64,000 nucleotides of DNA from an uncultured Clostridia bacterium (GCA_947630475.1 CANRHR010000001.1:62001-126000); one strand, 5' to 3'. Counted from the first letter of the stretch, positions 39,114-49,342 are shown. Program-made: numbers and translations. The notes: generated by a model not told the origin, from the sequence alone.

Positions 39114-40967
39114 TTATTTTGTATTTGATTTTTTTAAAAGTCCATTTAAAAATCTGGTAGGTTTTACATCTTTGTCATACCTTGTTTTAAGCAGAGAAAT
39201 ATAAAGAGAATTTTTAGCTCTTGTCATACCTACATAAAATAAACGTCGTTCTTCTTCTATTTCTTCCTCGCTTGTGCTTTTTTCATGAGGAATAATTCCA
39301 TCAACGGCGCCTGCTATAAACACCGTATCAAATTCAAGACCTTTTGCGCTGTGCATAGTTGTAAGCATAACTCCATATTGTTTTCCGCTTTTATGCTTAT
39401 TTTCCTTAGCTTCGGCGGCAACGGTTTCCATGTGTTCTAAAAAAGCCTCTATTGTTTCGTAGCCCTTTGATGCTTCTTCAAGCTCATTTATAATTTCAAA
39501 AAAGCTGCTTGGGTTTATATTTCTGTATTCAGCATAGTTTATTATGGCTTCATCATAATTTACATTCTTTCTTATGTATTTTACAGCTTCATAAGGTGAT
39601 TTTTTTACTATCTGATTAAGATGAAAAATAAGCTCTTCTATTTTTAAAAGCTGATATTTTTTAAGCTCGGGGCTTGAATAAAGCCCTGCCAAAACAGATT
39701 CACCGTCAGCACAGTTAATTTTTATATTTTGAACAGCTATTTTATTAATATAGCGTGATGGCTTATTTATTATTCTTTCCAAGGCTAAATTATCGCTTTT
39801 ATCCAAAGACAAATATAAATATGCCGCCAAATCCTTGGCTATCCAGTGGGAATAAATACTTGGCGATGCATCTTTAATCTGAAAACTTATATTATAATCC
39901 ATGAAAGCATCTATAATTGCTCTTGATTGTATATTTGTTCTGTAAATAACGGCAATTTCCTCCTGTTTAATTGTTTTTATAAGCTCCTTTACTTTTTTTG
40001 CTATCAGATCTGCTTCGGAGCTTATGTCATTTGATCTGATAACCGAAGGTTTTTTGCCATTTAAACCTGTTCCCGAAATATTTTTTTCAAACCTGCGTTT
40101 GTTTTGCCTTATAACGGCATTTGATAATTTTATTATTTCCTCAGTTGATCGGTAATTGATATCTGTTGAAATAATTTTTGCATCTTTAAAATCTTTTTTA
40201 AAATCCAAAAGAAATTCCGGTCTTGCTCCCCTAAAACCATATATGCTTTGATCATCATCTCCAACGGCAAAAATATTATTGTTTTCACCTTTTAGAAGTT
40301 TTATGCATTCATGCTGAGCTTTATTTATATCCTGAAACTCATCTATTAATATAAATTTATATCTGTTTTGGCAATTTCTTAATAATTCTGCATTAGTATT
40401 TAAAGCTTCATAGCATTTAACTATCATATCATCAAAATCAATTTTATTTTCTTCTTTTTTATATTTTTCATAATCATAATATACATTGCAAAAAGCATCA
40501 CTTCTTAAAGACATAGGTATTATATTTTCGGGATTTAACAATTCATTTTTTGTACGGGATATATCGTTTATAAGATTAGAAAAAAATTCTTCTTCATCAC
40601 TGAATGAAATTTGTTTATTGGCAACAATTTTTTTCAAAACTTTATTTTTTTCATCATCATTTAAAACATTATCAAGATTGTATCCCCAAAAAGACCTTAT
40701 TATTCTAAAAAATAAAGCGTGAAATGTTCCAAAACTTACGTTATAATGCTCAAGCGAAAGTTTTTCAAATCTTTCTTTCATTTCCTCAGCCGCAGCTTTT
40801 GTAAAAGTTATTACTAAGATATTATGAGGTGAAATATTATAATTTTCAATTAAATATTTTACTCTGTTAATTATTATTGTTGTTTTTCCGCTTCCAGGGC
40901 CTGCGAGCACAAGACAAGGTCCTTTAAAATGTTTGACAGCTTCATTCTGCAAGGCATTAAGCTGCAT
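39114..40967 (-). CDS. UvrD/PcrA-like superfamily 1 helicase
   Basis: The start at 40967 follows GGGGTG and gives 617 residues, shorter than PcrA (about 740). Motifs: Q motif LNALQNEAVKHFKGPCLVLA, Walker A LAGPGSGKTTIIINRVKYL, FTKAAAEEMKERF, Walker B ILIDEFQDINKAQ, VGDDDQSIYGFRGARPEF, NYRSTEEI, TMHSAKGLEFDTVFIAG, and RRLFYVGMTRAKNSLYISL. It is a 3'-5' DNA helicase for repair or replication-fork clearance. The C-terminal RNA-polymerase-binding part of PcrA is missing, so it is a short UvrD/Rep-type paralog. Confidence 0.92.
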   Translation of the reverse strand: MQLNALQNEAVKHFKGPCLVLAGPGSGKTTIIINRVKYLIENYNISPHNILVITFTKAAAEEMKERFEKLSLEHYNVSFGTFHALFFRIIRSFWGYNLDNVLNDDEKNKVLKKIVANKQISFSDEEEFFSNLINDISRTKNELLNPENIIPMSLRSDAFCNVYYDYEKYKKEENKIDFDDMIVKCYEALNTNAELLRNCQNRYKFILIDEFQDINKAQHECIKLLKGENNNIFAVGDDDQSIYGFRGARPEFLLDFKKDFKDAKIISTDINYRSTEEIIKLSNAVIRQNKRRFEKNISGTGLNGKKPSVIRSNDISSEADLIAKKVKELIKTIKQEEIAVIYRTNIQSRAIIDAFMDYNISFQIKDASPSIYSHWIAKDLAAYLYLSLDKSDNLALERIINKPSRYINKIAVQNIKINCADGESVLAGLYSSPELKKYQLLKIEELIFHLNQIVKKSPYEAVKYIRKNVNYDEAIINYAEYRNINPSSFFEIINELEEASKGYETIEAFLEHMETVAAEAKENKHKSGKQYGVMLTTMHSAKGLEFDTVFIAGAVDGIIPHEKSTSEEEIEEERRLFYVGMTRAKNSLYISLLKTRYDKDVKPTRFLNGLLKKSNTK

Positions 40968-41021
40968 AAAATCACACCCCATATTTAATTTTGTTGTTTT
41001 CGTAAATTAATTTAAGTTGGC

Positions 41022-41089
41022 AAAAAAAGAAAAGACTGCCGCTTCAGTAATCATAAAAATTATTGGAGCAGCAATCTCTTTCTTTTTTA
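41022..41089 (-). terminator. Terminator of pyruvate:ferredoxin oxidoreductase gene
   Basis: A long stem with G-U and single mismatches: AAAAAGAAAAGACTGCCGCT and TCAGTAAT pair with ATTATTGGAGCAGCAATCTC and TTTCTTTTTT around a CATAAAA loop. On the - strand it ends TCTTTTCTTTTTTT, 57 bases after the stop at 41146. Confidence 0.7.
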
Positions 41090-41145
41090 TAAGTGTAATT
41101 TCTGTTTTGTTTAACCAGATCTTACAGCTTTATCGGATATTATGA

Positions 41146-44100
41146 TTATTTAGATTCTTCAGCCAATTTCTTGTATCCGTCATATCTTCTCTTAGCGTCC
41201 TCAGCACATTTTGCAAATAATGTGTCGGCAAGCTCAGGGAATGCTCTCTTCAATGAAGTATAACGAACCTCACCCTTGATAAATTCTAAGAAATCGCCCT
41301 TTGGTTCTTTAGAATCAAGAGTAAATGTTTCTCCATCAGGATTGTATCTGTATAACTGCCAGTAACCACAGTCAACAGCCTTTTGAGCTTCTGTCTGGAA
41401 ACTTCCTCTAAATCCATGGTTAATACAAGGAGCATAAGCAATAATCAATGAAGGACCATGATAAGCTTCAGCCTCTTTTAATGCCTTTAATAATTGATTC
41501 TTGTCTGCGCCTAAGCAAACCTGAGCTACATATACATAACCATAGCTCTTAGCGATCATACCAAGATCTTTTTTGCGTACTCTCTTACCTGAAGCGGCAA
41601 ATTTTGCTATGGCAGCTGTAGGAGTTGCTTTTGAAGCCTGTCCACCGGTATTTGAGTAAACTTCTGTATCAAATACAAATACGTTAACATCTTCACCAGA
41701 AGCAAGAACATGATCAACACCGCCGAAGCCGATATCATATGCCCAACCGTCACCACCGAAGATCCACTGTGATTTTTTAACAAGCATATCTTTATGATCA
41801 ACAATATATTTAGCGTTTTCATCGCTGCTTGAAGAAACGGCTGCCAATAAGTCAGCAGAAGTTTTCTTTGAAGCTTCTCCTTCAAACATAGTATCAACCC
41901 AAGCCTTAACAGCTGATTTGATATTCTCATCGCTTGTTGATGCAGCAAGAGCTTCAGCCTTATCCTTGAGTAATTCTCTTTGCTGCTTAACTCCTACAAA
42001 CATACCGTAACCAAACTCAGCGTTATCCTCAAACAATGAGTTACACCAAGCAGGACCATGACCCTCGTGGTTAGTTGTATAAGGAGTTGCAGGAGCAGAA
42101 GCACCCCAGATTGAAGAACAACCTGTAGCATTTGCTATATACATCCTGTCACCGAAAAGCTGAGTTACAAGTCTTGCATAAGCAGTTTCGGCACAGCCTG
42201 CACATGAACCTGAGAATTCAAGCAAAGGCTTTTCAAACTGACTGCCTTTAATGCTGAATTTATCAGCAGGATTATCTTTATGAGAAAGATTTATGCAGTA
42301 ATCCCAATTAGCCGCTTCGCCTTCCTGAGTTCCCATAGGCTGCATAGAAAGAGCTTTCTCTTTAGCAGGACAGGAAACAACACAGTTTCCGCAGCCTGTA
42401 CAGTCCATAACGCTAACCTGCATAACAAACTTATACTGCTCATATCCTTTCATGCCATCTTTCATCTGCAAGCCCTGAGGAGCATTTGCAGCTTCATCAG
42501 CTGACAAAAGGAAAGGTCTGATAGCAGCATGAGGACAAACGAAAGAACACTGATTACACTGAATACATTTAGAAGCATCCCATACAGGAACTTCAACAGC
42601 GATACCACGTTTTTCGTAAGCAGCAGTACCATGCTCAAATGTACCGTCTTCAATTCCCTTAAATGCGGAAACAGGAAGAGTGTTGCCTTTTTGAGCGTTC
42701 ATAACGTCTACAATATTTTTAACAAAATCAGGCTTTTCAACTGTAGCGGCAGCTTCAGCAGAATCTTCGGCATTTGCCCAAGAAGCAGGAACATTTACTT
42801 TATGGAATGCACTTATGCCGGCGTCAACAGCCTTATAGTTCATATTTACAATTTCTTCGCCCTTTTTGCCGTAAGACTTAACGATGAACTGCTTCATATA
42901 TTTAACAGCATCTTCTTCCGGAATTATATTGGCGATTTTGAAGAAAGCAGCCTGAAGAACAGCATTATATTTATTTCCAAGGCCAATTTCTTTTCCGATT
43001 TTAACAGCATTGATTATATAGAAGTTAATGTTATGCTCTGCTATATATTTTTTAACCTTTGCAGGAAGATGAGTTTCAAGCTCGGATTCAGACCAAGTTG
43101 TATTTAATAAGAAGCTTCCGCCGTCTTTAAGGTCAGAAACGATATCATACTTGTAAAGGTAAGCCTGCTGATGGCAAGCAACAAAATCAGCTGTGCTGCA
43201 AAGATATGGTGAACGTATCGGGCTTTTTCCGAAACGTAAGTGAGAACAGGTAAGACCGCCTGATTTCTTTGAATCATAATCAAAATAAGCCTGAGCATAC
43301 ATATCTGTATGGTCACCGATAATTTTTATTGAGTTTTTATTTGCACCAACTGTACCGTCTGAGCCAAGACCCCAGAATTTACAGCTTGTAGTACCCTCAG
43401 CACTTACATCAATATTAGGACCTGAAGGCAATGAATGATTTGTAACATCATCAACGATACCAATAGTAAATCCGTTAACAGGATTTTCGGATTTAAGGTT
43501 TTCATAAACAGAGATGATATGGGCAGGAGTAGTGTCTTTTGAACCAAGACCGTAACGACCGCCTACGATTGTACGAACGTCACCCTTGTTAAAGAATGAA
43601 GTACATACATCCTGATATAAAGGCTCGCCTAAACTTCCTGGTTCTTTTGTTCTGTCAAGAACAGCAATCTTTTTAGCTGTAGCCGGAACAGCTGCAAGGA
43701 ATTTATCCTGTACAAACGGTCTGTACAAATGAACATTAACAAGACCAACCTTTTCGCCTTTTGCATTAAGATAGTCTATAGTTTCACAAATAGCATCACA
43801 AACAGAACCCATAGCTATAATTACTCTTTCAGCATCGGGAGCACCATAGTAATTAAATAACTTATAATCTCTTCCTGTAAGCTTGCTGATTTCAGCCATA
43901 TAATTTTCAACAATAGCCGGAGCAGCATCGTAGAAAGGATTGCAAGCTTCACGAGCCTGGAAGAATATATCCGGATTCTGAGCTGTACCTCTTGTGCATG
44001 GATGCTCAGGATTAAGAGCGTGCTCTTTAAAAGCTTTAACAGCATCCATATCAACCAATTTAGCTAAATCATCATAATCAAGAAGCTCAATTTTTTGAAT

Positions 44101-44637
44101 CTCGTGAGAAGTACGGAAACCATCAAAGAAATGAAGGAAAGGAACTCTGCTCTTAATTGTTGAAAGGTGAGCAACTGCACCTAAATCCATAACTTCCTGC
44201 ACTGAAGATGAAGCCAATAAAGCAAAGCCTGTCTGACGGCATGCCATAACATCGGAATGATCGCCAAAGATATTAAGCGCATGGCTTGCTACACATCGAG
44301 CGCTGACATGAAGTACGCATGGAAGAAGCTCACCTGCTATTTTATACATATTTGGAATCATAAGAAGCAGACCCTGAGAAGCTGTATAAGTTGTAGTTAA
44401 AGCGCCTGTTGACAAAGAACCGTGAACGGTACCTGCCGCACCTGCCTCAGACTGCATTTCAACTACTTTAACTGTTTGACCGAATATGTTTTTCTTGCCC
44501 TTGGCAGCCCAGTCATCAACGTGTTCAGCCATTGGAGAAGATGGAGTGATTGGATAAATTCCGGCAACCTCGGTAAAAGCATAAGAAATTTCTGCTGCCG
44601 CCTGGTTACCATCCATGGTTTGCATAACCTTAGACAT
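41146..44637 (-). CDS. nifJ: Pyruvate:ferredoxin (flavodoxin) oxidoreductase
   Basis: 1163 residues, the single-chain homodimeric form. Domain I starts TMDGNQAAAEISYAFTEVAG and IYPITPSSPMAEH. The ferredoxin-like domain has two 4Fe-4S motifs, CIQCNQCSFVCPHAA and CTGCGNCVVSCPA. The TPP-binding domain has GSCAGCAETAYARLVTQLFG, GDGWAYDIGFGGVDHVLASG and VEVYSNTGGQASKATPTAA-like sequence. It splits pyruvate to acetyl-CoA and CO2 and reduces ferredoxin, the central step of clostridial fermentation. The transcript has a leader of about 120 nt with a strong hairpin (GCAAAAGCTT/AAGCTTTGC, near 44705-44727). Confidence 0.98.
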   Translation of the reverse strand: MSKVMQTMDGNQAAAEISYAFTEVAGIYPITPSSPMAEHVDDWAAKGKKNIFGQTVKVVEMQSEAGAAGTVHGSLSTGALTTTYTASQGLLLMIPNMYKIAGELLPCVLHVSARCVASHALNIFGDHSDVMACRQTGFALLASSSVQEVMDLGAVAHLSTIKSRVPFLHFFDGFRTSHEIQKIELLDYDDLAKLVDMDAVKAFKEHALNPEHPCTRGTAQNPDIFFQAREACNPFYDAAPAIVENYMAEISKLTGRDYKLFNYYGAPDAERVIIAMGSVCDAICETIDYLNAKGEKVGLVNVHLYRPFVQDKFLAAVPATAKKIAVLDRTKEPGSLGEPLYQDVCTSFFNKGDVRTIVGGRYGLGSKDTTPAHIISVYENLKSENPVNGFTIGIVDDVTNHSLPSGPNIDVSAEGTTSCKFWGLGSDGTVGANKNSIKIIGDHTDMYAQAYFDYDSKKSGGLTCSHLRFGKSPIRSPYLCSTADFVACHQQAYLYKYDIVSDLKDGGSFLLNTTWSESELETHLPAKVKKYIAEHNINFYIINAVKIGKEIGLGNKYNAVLQAAFFKIANIIPEEDAVKYMKQFIVKSYGKKGEEIVNMNYKAVDAGISAFHKVNVPASWANAEDSAEAAATVEKPDFVKNIVDVMNAQKGNTLPVSAFKGIEDGTFEHGTAAYEKRGIAVEVPVWDASKCIQCNQCSFVCPHAAIRPFLLSADEAANAPQGLQMKDGMKGYEQYKFVMQVSVMDCTGCGNCVVSCPAKEKALSMQPMGTQEGEAANWDYCINLSHKDNPADKFSIKGSQFEKPLLEFSGSCAGCAETAYARLVTQLFGDRMYIANATGCSSIWGASAPATPYTTNHEGHGPAWCNSLFEDNAEFGYGMFVGVKQQRELLKDKAEALAASTSDENIKSAVKAWVDTMFEGEASKKTSADLLAAVSSSSDENAKYIVDHKDMLVKKSQWIFGGDGWAYDIGFGGVDHVLASGEDVNVFVFDTEVYSNTGGQASKATPTAAIAKFAASGKRVRKKDLGMIAKSYGYVYVAQVCLGADKNQLLKALKEAEAYHGPSLIIAYAPCINHGFRGSFQTEAQKAVDCGYWQLYRYNPDGETFTLDSKEPKGDFLEFIKGEVRYTSLKRAFPELADTLFAKCAEDAKRRYDGYKKLAEESK

Positions 44638-44760
44638 TTTTATTAGTCCCCCTTAATAATAAATTTTCGTGTTTGCACACAAAATAAATATTATGCCGGA
44701 TCTTTCGCAAAGCTTAAAGCTTTTGCGGCGAATCCTGTACGCAAAATATTTTATATAAAT

Positions 44761-44789
44761 ATTATAACAATTTTATCCGAAATAGTAAA
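44761..44789 (-). promoter_or_regulatory. Promoter of pyruvate:ferredoxin oxidoreductase
   Basis: On the - strand TTTACT (44784-44789), 17 bases, TATAAT (44761-44766). The -10 is perfect and the -35 is partial (4 of 6). Confidence 0.55.
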
Positions 44790-44869
44790 TACAAAATTTA
44801 TTTACAAACAAAAAAAATTATGTAAATATAATTACAAAATGTCAAAAAAGTTTATTTTAGCTTTTTTGA

Positions 44870-44974
44870 GTCAAGGATATTCGTATTTCGCTTATGCTAA
44901 ATACCCATAACGACGGCTTCTGACAAAGAAGTACCCACCGCCTAAAAGGCAGTGGGCTTACTCAGTCGATAAAA
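44870..44974 (-). repeat. Dispersed repeat family A, copy 3
   Basis: On the - strand: TATCGACTGAGTAAGCCCAC, TGCCTTTTAGGCGGTGGGTA, CTTCTTTGTCAGAAGCCGTC, GTTATGGGTATTTAGCATAA and GCGAAATACGAATATCC. Inside it CCCACTGCCT pairs with AGGCGGTGGG around TTT, and GTATTT pairs with AAATAC around a GC-closed loop. It sits between the PFOR promoter and clpA. With the promoter region it accounts for the 396-base space. Confidence 0.65.
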
Positions 44975-45033
44975 ACAAATAAATAAAATGCTTATTAAAG
45001 CAGCTAAATTTACAGTAAAAATAAGTTTTAATT

Positions 45034-47274
45034 TTATTGCAGTATATCGGATTTAATCTTTTGCGGTTTTTTTCTGTATGAAAAATAAAGCTTATCGTTT
45101 TTAAGCTTTATTGAAACACATCCTCCGTTAGAAATTTTCCCAAATAAAATTTCATCAGCAAGAGGCTTTTTAATTTTATTTTCAACCGTTCTGTTGATTT
45201 CTCTTGCGCCGAATTTATCGGATACACCAAGCTTTGCTATATATAAAATAATATCATCACTTACATTTAGTTTTACGGATTTTTTAAGAAGTCTTTCACT
45301 AAGCTCATTTATAGCCTTTTTAGCTACATCAAATGCTATTTTAGGATTAATTGGGTTAAACATAACTATTTCGTCAAGTCTGTTTCTGAATTCGGGAGAA
45401 AAAGTTTTTTCAAGCTCGTTTTTAATTGCATCGTTTTGCATTGTCTTTTCTTCAAAACCAATAATTTTTCTGTTCATATTTGAAGCCCCAACATTTGATG
45501 TCATTATAAGAATAATGTTTCTGCAGTCTGCACGTTTTCCGGTATTATCTGTTAAAAAGCCATAATCCATAACTTGAAGAAGTATATTATAAATATCAAA
45601 ATGCGCTTTTTCTATTTCATCAAGCAGAATAACGGAATAAGGATTTTTATTTATGGCATCGGTTAAAAGTCCCCCTTCTTCGTAGCCTACATATCCCGGA
45701 GGAGCGCCGATAAGCCTTGCAACAGAATGTTTTTCCTGATATTCGCTCATATCAAAGCGCTGAAGGCAAATGCCAAGCTTTTTGGAAAGCTGTTTTACAA
45801 GCTCTGTTTTTCCTACTCCCGTAGGCCCTACAAAAAGCAAATTTGCTATAGGTCTTTCGTTGTTGTTTAAGCCTGAACGAGATGTCTTTATTGCGCTTAC
45901 AACCGTTTCGATTGCCTTATCCTGACCAAAAATTTCACTTTTTAATTCAGCCGAAAGGTTTTTAAGCTTTTCAGCTTCATTAAAAGAAACTGTTTCAATT
46001 TTAATTCCTGTTATTTTGGAAATGACGGTTTCTATAACTTTTTTATCTATAACAACTAAGGATTTATCTTCCTTTTTTATATTTCTTATATATGCTCCGG
46101 CTTCATCTATAACATCTATTGCTTTATCGGGCAGATGCTTGTCGCTTATATATTTGTCAGACAGTTCACAGGCAGCACAAACAGCTTCTTTTGTATAACT
46201 TACATTATGATATGATTCATATTTATGCTTAACGCCTGTTATTATTTTAATACAATCTGATATTGACGGTTCATTAATATCAATCTTTTGAAAACGTCTT
46301 GCAAGCGCCCTATCTTTTTCAAAATATTTTTTATATTCGTTATAGGTAGTTGAGCCGATAATTCTTATATTTCCTTTTAATAAATATGGCTTTAAAATAC
46401 TTGAAGCATCAACCGTCCCGCCGGAAATAGCTCCCGCCCCTATAATAGAATGAATTTCATCTATATATATTATGGGATTTTTTTCAAGGGATATCAAATC
46501 GAGAATTTTAATAAAACGCTCTTCAAAATCTCCCCTGTATTTTGTTCCTGCAATGACGCTTCCTATATCAAGATAGAATATTTTTGAATCGGCTATTACG
46601 GAGGGAGCATTGCCATCGGCAATCATCTGAGCTATTCCCTCAACAACAGAGGTTTTTCCAACACCGGGATCTCCAACATGTATAGGATTGTTTTTTATTC
46701 TTCTTGAAAGCACCTGCATTGTTCTTTCTATAATATCTTCACGCCCGATAAGAGGATCCAGCTCACCATTTTCAGCTTTTTTTGTAAGATCAGATGTAAA
46801 TTTTGCCAAATATTGGGCATCTTCATCTGATATATCGCTGCTTTGAGGCTTTGAAACGATTCCATGAGCTATATATTTAAGCAAAGCTGATTTTTTGAGT
46901 CCATTTTTTACAAGGATATAAGTTGCATAACATTCATTAAGATTGAAATAAGCGGCATATAAATCTCCTATGCTTACAGTATCCTTTTCAGCCATAGATG
47001 CCTGAAGAGATGCCGTTTCAAAAAGAGTTGCAAGCTCAAATGATTCAACAGGATCTGCATTGTTTACACAGCTCATATTATTATCAAAAAAAGCCGAAAG
47101 ATCATTTATTATATTGTTTATATTTGCTCCGCTGTTTTCTAAAATTTCTTTTCCCCTATCAAAAAGAACAGAGGCATATAAGTAATGCTCAGGTATTATA
47201 TATTCATGCCTTCTAAGTTTTGCCTCATTAAAAGCTATTATATAAATTTGATTGGCTGTATTATCAAGTTTCAT
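45034..47274 (-). CDS. clpA: ClpA, ATP-dependent Clp protease ATPase subunit
   Basis: 746 residues. The N-domain has TANQIYIIAFNEAKLRRHEY. The first AAA module has Walker A GDPGVGKTSVVEGIAQMIAD and IIYIDEIHSIIGAGA; the second has FVGPTGVGKTELVKQLSKKL, ARLIGAPPGYVGYEEGGLLT and VILLDEIEKAHFDIYN. The ClpP-docking loop is RKIIGFEEK, and the ClpB-type middle coiled coil is absent. ClpA unfolds substrates for ClpP. The start overlaps the clpS stop by four bases, the standard clpS-clpA pair. clpP is not in the window. Confidence 0.96.
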   Translation of the reverse strand: MKLDNTANQIYIIAFNEAKLRRHEYIIPEHYLYASVLFDRGKEILENSGANINNIINDLSAFFDNNMSCVNNADPVESFELATLFETASLQASMAEKDTVSIGDLYAAYFNLNECYATYILVKNGLKKSALLKYIAHGIVSKPQSSDISDEDAQYLAKFTSDLTKKAENGELDPLIGREDIIERTMQVLSRRIKNNPIHVGDPGVGKTSVVEGIAQMIADGNAPSVIADSKIFYLDIGSVIAGTKYRGDFEERFIKILDLISLEKNPIIYIDEIHSIIGAGAISGGTVDASSILKPYLLKGNIRIIGSTTYNEYKKYFEKDRALARRFQKIDINEPSISDCIKIITGVKHKYESYHNVSYTKEAVCAACELSDKYISDKHLPDKAIDVIDEAGAYIRNIKKEDKSLVVIDKKVIETVISKITGIKIETVSFNEAEKLKNLSAELKSEIFGQDKAIETVVSAIKTSRSGLNNNERPIANLLFVGPTGVGKTELVKQLSKKLGICLQRFDMSEYQEKHSVARLIGAPPGYVGYEEGGLLTDAINKNPYSVILLDEIEKAHFDIYNILLQVMDYGFLTDNTGKRADCRNIILIMTSNVGASNMNRKIIGFEEKTMQNDAIKNELEKTFSPEFRNRLDEIVMFNPINPKIAFDVAKKAINELSERLLKKSVKLNVSDDIILYIAKLGVSDKFGAREINRTVENKIKKPLADEILFGKISNGGCVSIKLKNDKLYFSYRKKPQKIKSDILQ

Positions 47275-47576
47275 TCCATCGCCTCGTCAATTGTTAATTT
47301 TAAAGGAAAATCCTCATTTCTTGCAAGCTTTTCAACCTCTAATTTTTTTGTCATAGCAATATCGTAAGTGTATACTCCTGCGCATGCTTTTCCATTTTTA
47401 TGTACATTCATCATAAGGTTAAAAGCATCACTTTCTGATTTATGAAATATATTTATAAGTATATTTACCACAAACTCCATGCTTGTATAATCATCGTTAT
47501 GCAAAATTACACAATAAAGCTTAGGTTTTTTATACAATACATCTGTTTCGGCATATACCTTTTCATTTGCAGACAT
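47271..47576 (-). CDS. clpS: ClpS adaptor protein
   Basis: The start at 47576 follows AGAAGGAG and gives 101 residues, the family length; the open frame extends 30 codons further upstream without support. Key motifs are PKLYCVILHNDDYTSMEFVV (NDDYTxMxFV, the N-degron pocket), the conserved His in NLMMNVHKNGKACAGVYTYD and DIAMTK. ClpS delivers N-end-rule substrates to ClpA. It is translationally coupled to clpA. Confidence 0.96.
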   Translation of the reverse strand: MSANEKVYAETDVLYKKPKLYCVILHNDDYTSMEFVVNILINIFHKSESDAFNLMMNVHKNGKACAGVYTYDIAMTKKLEVEKLARNEDFPLKLTIDEAME

Positions 47577-47715
47577 AATTTCACTCCTTCTATTTTGCTT
47601 ATTTTCATAATAATCAATATAACATACCAAAAAAAATAAAACAAGACAAAAGAAAAAGCTTATCAATGATATTCTTACTTAATCATTTAAAAAATTAAAA
47701 ATTTACAACAAAATA

Positions 47716-47745
47716 AGCCGCTGTGATTGTTTAGATCCGGCGGCT
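47716..47745 (-). terminator. Terminator of the hemerythrin gene
   Basis: AGCCGC (47716-47721) and GCGGCT (47740-47745) form a GC-rich stem; on the - strand it is followed by TATTTTGTTG. It lies 34 bases after the hemerythrin stop. Confidence 0.55.
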
Positions 47746-47778
47746 GTTTTAAATATTTTATGTAGTCCAATTTGTCGG

Positions 47779-48189
47779 TTAAATCATTCCCCTTTTTTTT
47801 CGTCTATAGTAATCGGCAAACTCCATATCAACCTTTTTTATGTGAGTAATAAGCCAGTCATAAACTGTTTTGTTGGTCTGCATAATAGTTAAAAGATTTA
47901 CTCCGTCATCGTGACATTTATCAAAAAGTTCGTCAATTTTTTCCATAAAAATACGATGAGCCTCTTTATGCTCTTTGTATTTTGGATAAGCAAATTCAAG
48001 CTGAAGCTCTTCTTCATCTCTAAAATGCTCCGATACATAGCGTTTAAAAAAGATAAGGGTATTTAAAAGCTCCTGTGCAGAGGTTCCGTTTCTTCCGGCT
48101 TCTTGTATTTGTTCGATACGTTTAAAAAGTGATTTATGCTGTAAATCTATTTTTTCCACTCCTGTTTCCAATGCAGGATCCCAATCCAT
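47779..48189 (-). CDS. Bacteriohemerythrin
   Basis: 136 residues with the di-iron ligand pattern of hemerythrins: His in KIDLQHKSLFKRI, H-x3-E in VSEHFRDEEELQLEF, H-x3-H in YKEHKEAHRIFMEKI, and H-x4-D in LITHIKKVDMEFADYY. It begins WDPALETGVEKID as typical. Such proteins bind oxygen or nitric oxide reversibly, a plausible oxygen scavenger in an anaerobe. It stands alone with its own terminator. Confidence 0.95.
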   Translation of the reverse strand: MDWDPALETGVEKIDLQHKSLFKRIEQIQEAGRNGTSAQELLNTLIFFKRYVSEHFRDEEELQLEFAYPKYKEHKEAHRIFMEKIDELFDKCHDDGVNLLTIMQTNKTVYDWLITHIKKVDMEFADYYRRKKRGMI

Positions 48190-48451
48190 AATATCAATCT
48201 CCCTATAATTATTTGCTATATTTTATATTTTAAAATTTTTAATTATTATTGTCAATAAAAAACAGCAAATTAACACGAAATCAATAATAAAATTTAAAGT
48301 AATATTTCTGACAAGAGGCATATTTTTTGATGTAAAATGCTTTTTAACTGATTATTTATATAAAATATTATAATTCAAACTGTTAATAAATCCAATTACT
48401 TACCCTTAAAAAATTCCTAATAAATTTTTTAGGCAGTCTGTACTATAATTT

Positions 48452-49315
48452 TTATTCACTTACAAAATCACTTATCTGTTCCAGAGATATTTTGCCAAGC
48501 TTTGCTCCTCTAAATTCATCAATTAAGATTTCGGCTGTTCTTTTTTTATCTATTTCTGCGCCTTTAGCTTTAAATCCTCTTTTTTCGCCTATCATATCAA
48601 GAATTGTATCAGATGTACTATCAGTATTAAATTCTATAGAATATCTTTCTTTAAGCCTTTGCGGATATTTAATTTTTAAACATTCTGTCAATTTAAGCGC
48701 CAATGTATATTCATCTAAAATATTGTCATTTATTGCGCCTGTAAAAGCCAGCTTCATACCTATACTCTGATCATCAAATTTCGGCCATAAAATTCCCGGG
48801 GTATCCAAAAGTTCAAAGTCTTTTTTAATTCTGATCCACTGTTTTGCCTTTGTTATTCCGGGTTTATCGCCTGTTTTTGCCGCCGATTTTCCCACAAGGC
48901 GATTTATTAATGTCGATTTTCCTACATTTGGGATACCTACTATCATAGCCCTTGTAGGAACAAAAATTCTCCCCCTTTTTTTTAATCTTTCTATTTTTTC
49001 TCTCATAAGCTCTTTAGAAAGCTCTGTTATTGAATTAATGCCTTTTCCTGTTGATGAATCAACCTTTACAGCGCAAAAACCTTCTTTTTTAAAATAATCT
49101 GTCCACTGCTGAGTTATTTCATCATCGGCAAGATCCGCCTTATTTAAAACGATAATTCTTTTTTTGTTTGCGGCAAGCTTGTCTATATCGGGATTTTTAC
49201 TGCTCATAGGAATTCTTGCATCTAAAAGCTCGATAACTACATCTACAAGGCTGATATTTTCAGCCATCATTCTGCGGGTTTTTGTCATATGCCCCGGGTA
49301 CCATTGTATATTCAT
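48452..49315 (-). CDS. rbgA: Ribosome biogenesis GTPase YlqF/RbgA
   Basis: The start at 49315 follows AAAGGTG and gives 287 residues starting MNIQWYPGHMTKTRRMM. It is a circularly permuted GTPase: G4 LNKADL comes before the P-loop GIPNVGKSTLINRLVGKSAA and G3 DTPGILWPKF. RbgA drives a late step of 50S assembly. It follows rplS by 62 bases, the conserved rplS-ylqF order, with a terminator-like hairpin between. Confidence 0.95.
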   Translation of the reverse strand: MNIQWYPGHMTKTRRMMAENISLVDVVIELLDARIPMSSKNPDIDKLAANKKRIIVLNKADLADDEITQQWTDYFKKEGFCAVKVDSSTGKGINSITELSKELMREKIERLKKRGRIFVPTRAMIVGIPNVGKSTLINRLVGKSAAKTGDKPGITKAKQWIRIKKDFELLDTPGILWPKFDDQSIGMKLAFTGAINDNILDEYTLALKLTECLKIKYPQRLKERYSIEFNTDSTSDTILDMIGEKRGFKAKGAEIDKKRTAEILIDEFRGAKLGKISLEQISDFVSE

Positions 49316-49342
49316 AATCACCTTTCCAATCTAATAAGCAAA

